Part shown: positions 13,090 through 15,171 of the stretch, piece by piece | Layout of the letters: every line of letters begins with the position of its first letter | Numbering within the stretch: the first letter of the stretch is position 1 | Assembly (NCBI GenBank): GCA_964580435.1 | Contig: CAZOKP010000067.1 | Coordinates: 1 to 15,171, forward strand | Direction: 5' to 3' | Length of the DNA stretch: 15,171 bases | DNA from: CAZKEW01 sp964580435 | Lineage (GTDB): Bacteria > Acidobacteriota > Aminicenantia > Aminicenantales > UBA8522 | Program-made: the position numbers and the translations under genes | The notes under the pieces: generated by a model | The model's database searches: none | What the model saw: the letters and a program-made list of their open reading frames with translations, nothing else | Told to the model about the DNA's origin: nothing

Positions 13090-15171
13090 CTACTTAATAT
13101 TCCAGCCGGCAATCTTGAGGACGGGCTTCTCCCCTCCCAAATCCTCGGCGGCGAACGTCCCGCGAAGGGTCCTTTTTTCGCCCGGCAAAAGCGAGAAATA
13201 ATTGTCCTCCCAGAAGACCGGCAGCACGGATTCGCCGCTTTTATCCTTGAGGATTCTGACGTCGACCATGAAGGCCAGATGGGCGGTCGGGTTTTCCAGC
13301 TCGACCGTGACGACGTCCTTGCCCCCTTCTTTCAAGAAGCGATGACTGACTTTGAGCCGGACCGGGGGAAGGGTGTCGAGCTCGGTGAGATCGGCGTAGC
13401 TTTTGGCCGGGGTCACGTACCATTCTGTTTTAGCTTCGTCAAGGACATCGGGCTTCGTCGAGAGGCAATAGAAATTGCTGCTGACCGGAGCGCTGCTCTT
13501 ATCGGAAAGCCTGAGGTCTACAAAATAGGTCGTGCTCAATCCTTCGAGAGCAGGCAGAGTGAAGATGCTCTGGGTGTCGTTGGGAGCAAGGGACACGGTC
13601 AGTTCTTTAGTAAACTTATCGGTTAAATCGAAATTATATACTTTGATCGCGGCCCTTAAATCGTCCAGGTCCTTGAGGGTATTGTTCACGAGGAAGATCT
13701 CTCTCGTTCCATAATTGTAGAGGATATGGGCGGGCTCGCAAGCTTTCTTGGCCCCGTAAAAGGCGCCGTTCGGCATGAGATAATAGTCATACAACTGCCA
13801 CCAGAGCTTGGGCCAGGCCGCGTTATACATCCACTGGATGATTCCTGTGGCGCTGAACTTGTAGGCCCCAAACGCCTCGAACATGGCCCGCATGCCTTCA
13901 TAGTTCAGGAACTGGGCTTTGAGGCAGTATTCTTCAACGCTCTGCGGAGCGCCAAGGCGCTTGTTCATGGCTTCGTTGTATCGGTCCAGCTGACTAAACT
14001 CGTTTCTGGCGCAGTGGTAATACCAGACGTCATTGATCGGCCAGAGGTTCTCGGCCGGGATCATCTTTTTGACGCTTTCGAGAGGCGGCACCTGAGGGCC
14101 CGGACCCGTCTCCGTGTTGAACCCGAAGGCGCCTCCGTTTTTCGTGTCCACGTACCAATAGTTCGGAGTGACATATTCATAAGGGCCGTTCATCTTGACG
14201 CCGGACTTTCCCGTCAAGGCGCTGGTCTTTCCCCCGGCCGAAATCAGGCTCGGCCGGGTCGGGTCTTCGGCGGCAAGAATCTTGATATACTCCTTTTCCA
14301 GCTCCGGCCGAGGCAGGAGGTCGCTTCCCTCGAGCCAGACAAAAATGCTGGGGTGATTGCGCAGCCACTTGACCTGATCATTCCAGCATTGAGCGGCCAG
14401 GCTGATATCTTCCGGCGAGTTGATGCCGCCAAAACTAGGGTCGACCGGTTTCCCCAAATAATCCTCCCATTCCCATTGGCAACTCCATCCGGCCATCAGG
14501 AAAATCCCGTTTTCATCGCAGAGATTGTACAGGTCTTCGCTCGTCCCCCAGAAACCCTCCAGGCGCAGCGTATTGAGATTCATATGCCTGGCGTATTTGA
14601 CCTCTGTTTCGACCTTCCTGTAGTGGTTGTCGAGGAGCAAGTCATCCACCCAGCCGCCGCCGCGGATCAGGATCTTTTTCCCGTTCAGCTTGTAGCCCCT
14701 GTAGCCTTCCTCATTGAAATAATCCGAGACTTCGCGGATGCCGAACCTGACGTTTTTGACGTCGGAAACGGCCTTGTCCGTCTTGAGCGAGAGCCGGAGG
14801 TCGTAGAGTTCCGGGTTTCCGAAGTCATGCGTCCACCACAGGCGGGGGTTCTTGACGACGAGCTGGGGAGTGTCGGCCGGCGAAAAAACGACCTTTTTTG
14901 TTTCGCCCGGCCCGAGCTCGACGGGTTTGGAGAAGAGGATGGTTTCAATCTGGCCCTCCAGCATGCCGGAAACCTTTTTCTTGCCGTTGTTCCGGACGTC
15001 TGCGGATATTTCGAGCCTCGCCTCCTTTAAGGTGTCAAGGTCCACTTTGCTCTTGACAAAAGGAAAGTGGAGGGAGACAGCGCCGGTCCTCATCAGCCTG
15101 ACCTCTCTCCACAGCCCCATGTTCTTGTCCGCAGGCTTGGGGTTCCAGTCGACAAATCCCATGGTAAAGTC
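13090..15171 (-). CDS. GH2 exo-beta-D-glucosaminidase-like enzyme, 5' end outside window
   Basis: 693 C-terminal residues are visible; the frame is open through the right edge (D-F-T precedes the Met at 15162), so that Met is internal. Numbering from that Met, DWNPKPADKNMGLWREV (5-21) closes the jelly-roll domain. An Ig-like domain follows (about 30-145), then the TIM barrel opening FNEEGYRGYKLNGKKILIRG. The acid/base segment is NHPSIFVWLEGSD (269-281) with Asp281. The nucleophile segment is GFNTETGPG (347-355) with Glu351. Asp in place of the usual Asn-Glu, followed about 70 residues later by Glu, matches CsxA-type exo-glucosaminidases rather than beta-galactosidases; a beta-mannosidase-like specificity is the alternative. 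Two C-terminal beta-sandwich domains complete it. Any signal peptide lies off-window. It is the most upstream visible gene of the sugar operon. Confidence 0.92.
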   Translation of the reverse strand, partial: DFTMGFVDWNPKPADKNMGLWREVRLMRTGAVSLHFPFVKSKVDLDTLKEARLEISADVRNNGKKKVSGMLEGQIETILFSKPVELGPGETKKVVFSPADTPQLVVKNPRLWWTHDFGNPELYDLRLSLKTDKAVSDVKNVRFGIREVSDYFNEEGYRGYKLNGKKILIRGGGWVDDLLLDNHYRKVETEVKYARHMNLNTLRLEGFWGTSEDLYNLCDENGIFLMAGWSCQWEWEDYLGKPVDPSFGGINSPEDISLAAQCWNDQVKWLRNHPSIFVWLEGSDLLPRPELEKEYIKILAAEDPTRPSLISAGGKTSALTGKSGVKMNGPYEYVTPNYWYVDTKNGGAFGFNTETGPGPQVPPLESVKKMIPAENLWPINDVWYYHCARNEFSQLDRYNEAMNKRLGAPQSVEEYCLKAQFLNYEGMRAMFEAFGAYKFSATGIIQWMYNAAWPKLWWQLYDYYLMPNGAFYGAKKACEPAHILYNYGTREIFLVNNTLKDLDDLRAAIKVYNFDLTDKFTKELTVSLAPNDTQSIFTLPALEGLSTTYFVDLRLSDKSSAPVSSNFYCLSTKPDVLDEAKTEWYVTPAKSYADLTELDTLPPVRLKVSHRFLKEGGKDVVTVELENPTAHLAFMVDVRILKDKSGESVLPVFWEDNYFSLLPGEKRTLRGTFAAEDLGGEKPVLKIAGWNIK

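Noticed and set aside
13080..13112. Longer start (TTG 13112) for the MFS porter
   Set aside because: Overlaps the GH2 3' end and lacks a ribosome site; the GTG at 13079 has one.
13726..15030. 434-codon plus-strand ORF opposite the GH2 gene
   Set aside because: Long but antisense to a clear GH2 enzyme in the mirrored codon phase; no recognisable domain and no promoter seen.
1..15171. Mobile elements, CRISPR arrays, tRNA or rRNA genes
   Set aside because: Looked for transposase-like ORFs, regularly spaced repeats and cloverleaf-type sequence; none seen by eye.

Overview
The window looks like chromosomal DNA of a Gram-negative-type heterotrophic bacterium, with G+C in the mid-50s by eye. It has short intergenic gaps and mostly ATG/GTG starts with purine-rich ribosome sites. 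I see no tRNA, rRNA, IS element, phage gene or CRISPR array. The style of the proteins (a LolA-like periplasmic protein at the left edge, secreted TIM-barrel proteins, a FucP/GluP-type sugar porter) suggests an uncultured Acidobacteriota/Aminicenantes-like organism. That placement is inference from recalled family resemblance, not from a marker gene.

Layout. (1) Positions 1-2234, plus strand: the 3' end of an uncharacterised gene carrying a 66-bp tandem in-frame duplication, a tiny basic protein of 39 aa with a TTG start, and a Gfo/Idh/MocA oxidoreductase with an added basic tail. (2) Positions 2259-6603, minus strand: a run read from right to left as APC amino-acid permease, DUF47 (PhoU-like) protein, PiT phosphate transporter, divergent class IV (BCAT-like) aminotransferase and a 41-aa ORF. 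The gaps are 15, 5, 30 and 62 nt. In front of the permease is a well-spaced sigma70-like promoter. A near-Fur-box inverted repeat lies over its -35, and the -10 sits so close to the ATG that the message may be leaderless. (3) Positions 6748-8793, minus: a CAT-type cationic amino-acid transporter with about 130 extra C-terminal residues and its own candidate promoter. (4) Positions 8907-15171, minus: a compact sugar-use operon read from right to left as GH2 exo-glucosaminidase-like enzyme (5' end outside the window), FucP/GluP/NagP-type porter, ROK sugar kinase without the usual zinc motif, and two translationally coupled secreted TIM-barrel proteins.

How they may work together. The right-hand operon has the parts for trimming an amino-sugar or related oligosaccharide, importing the monosaccharide and phosphorylating it. 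The two barrel proteins are candidates for upstream, extracytoplasmic cleavage of an unknown glycan. The middle run couples amino-acid import, phosphate import and an aminotransferase under what could be a single metal-responsive switch. No transcription factor is encoded in the window. The most useful leads are the coupled secreted barrel pair inside the sugar operon, the operator/promoter/leaderless arrangement at 6601-6646, the extended CAT transporter, the divergent aminotransferase and the two unlisted small ORFs.
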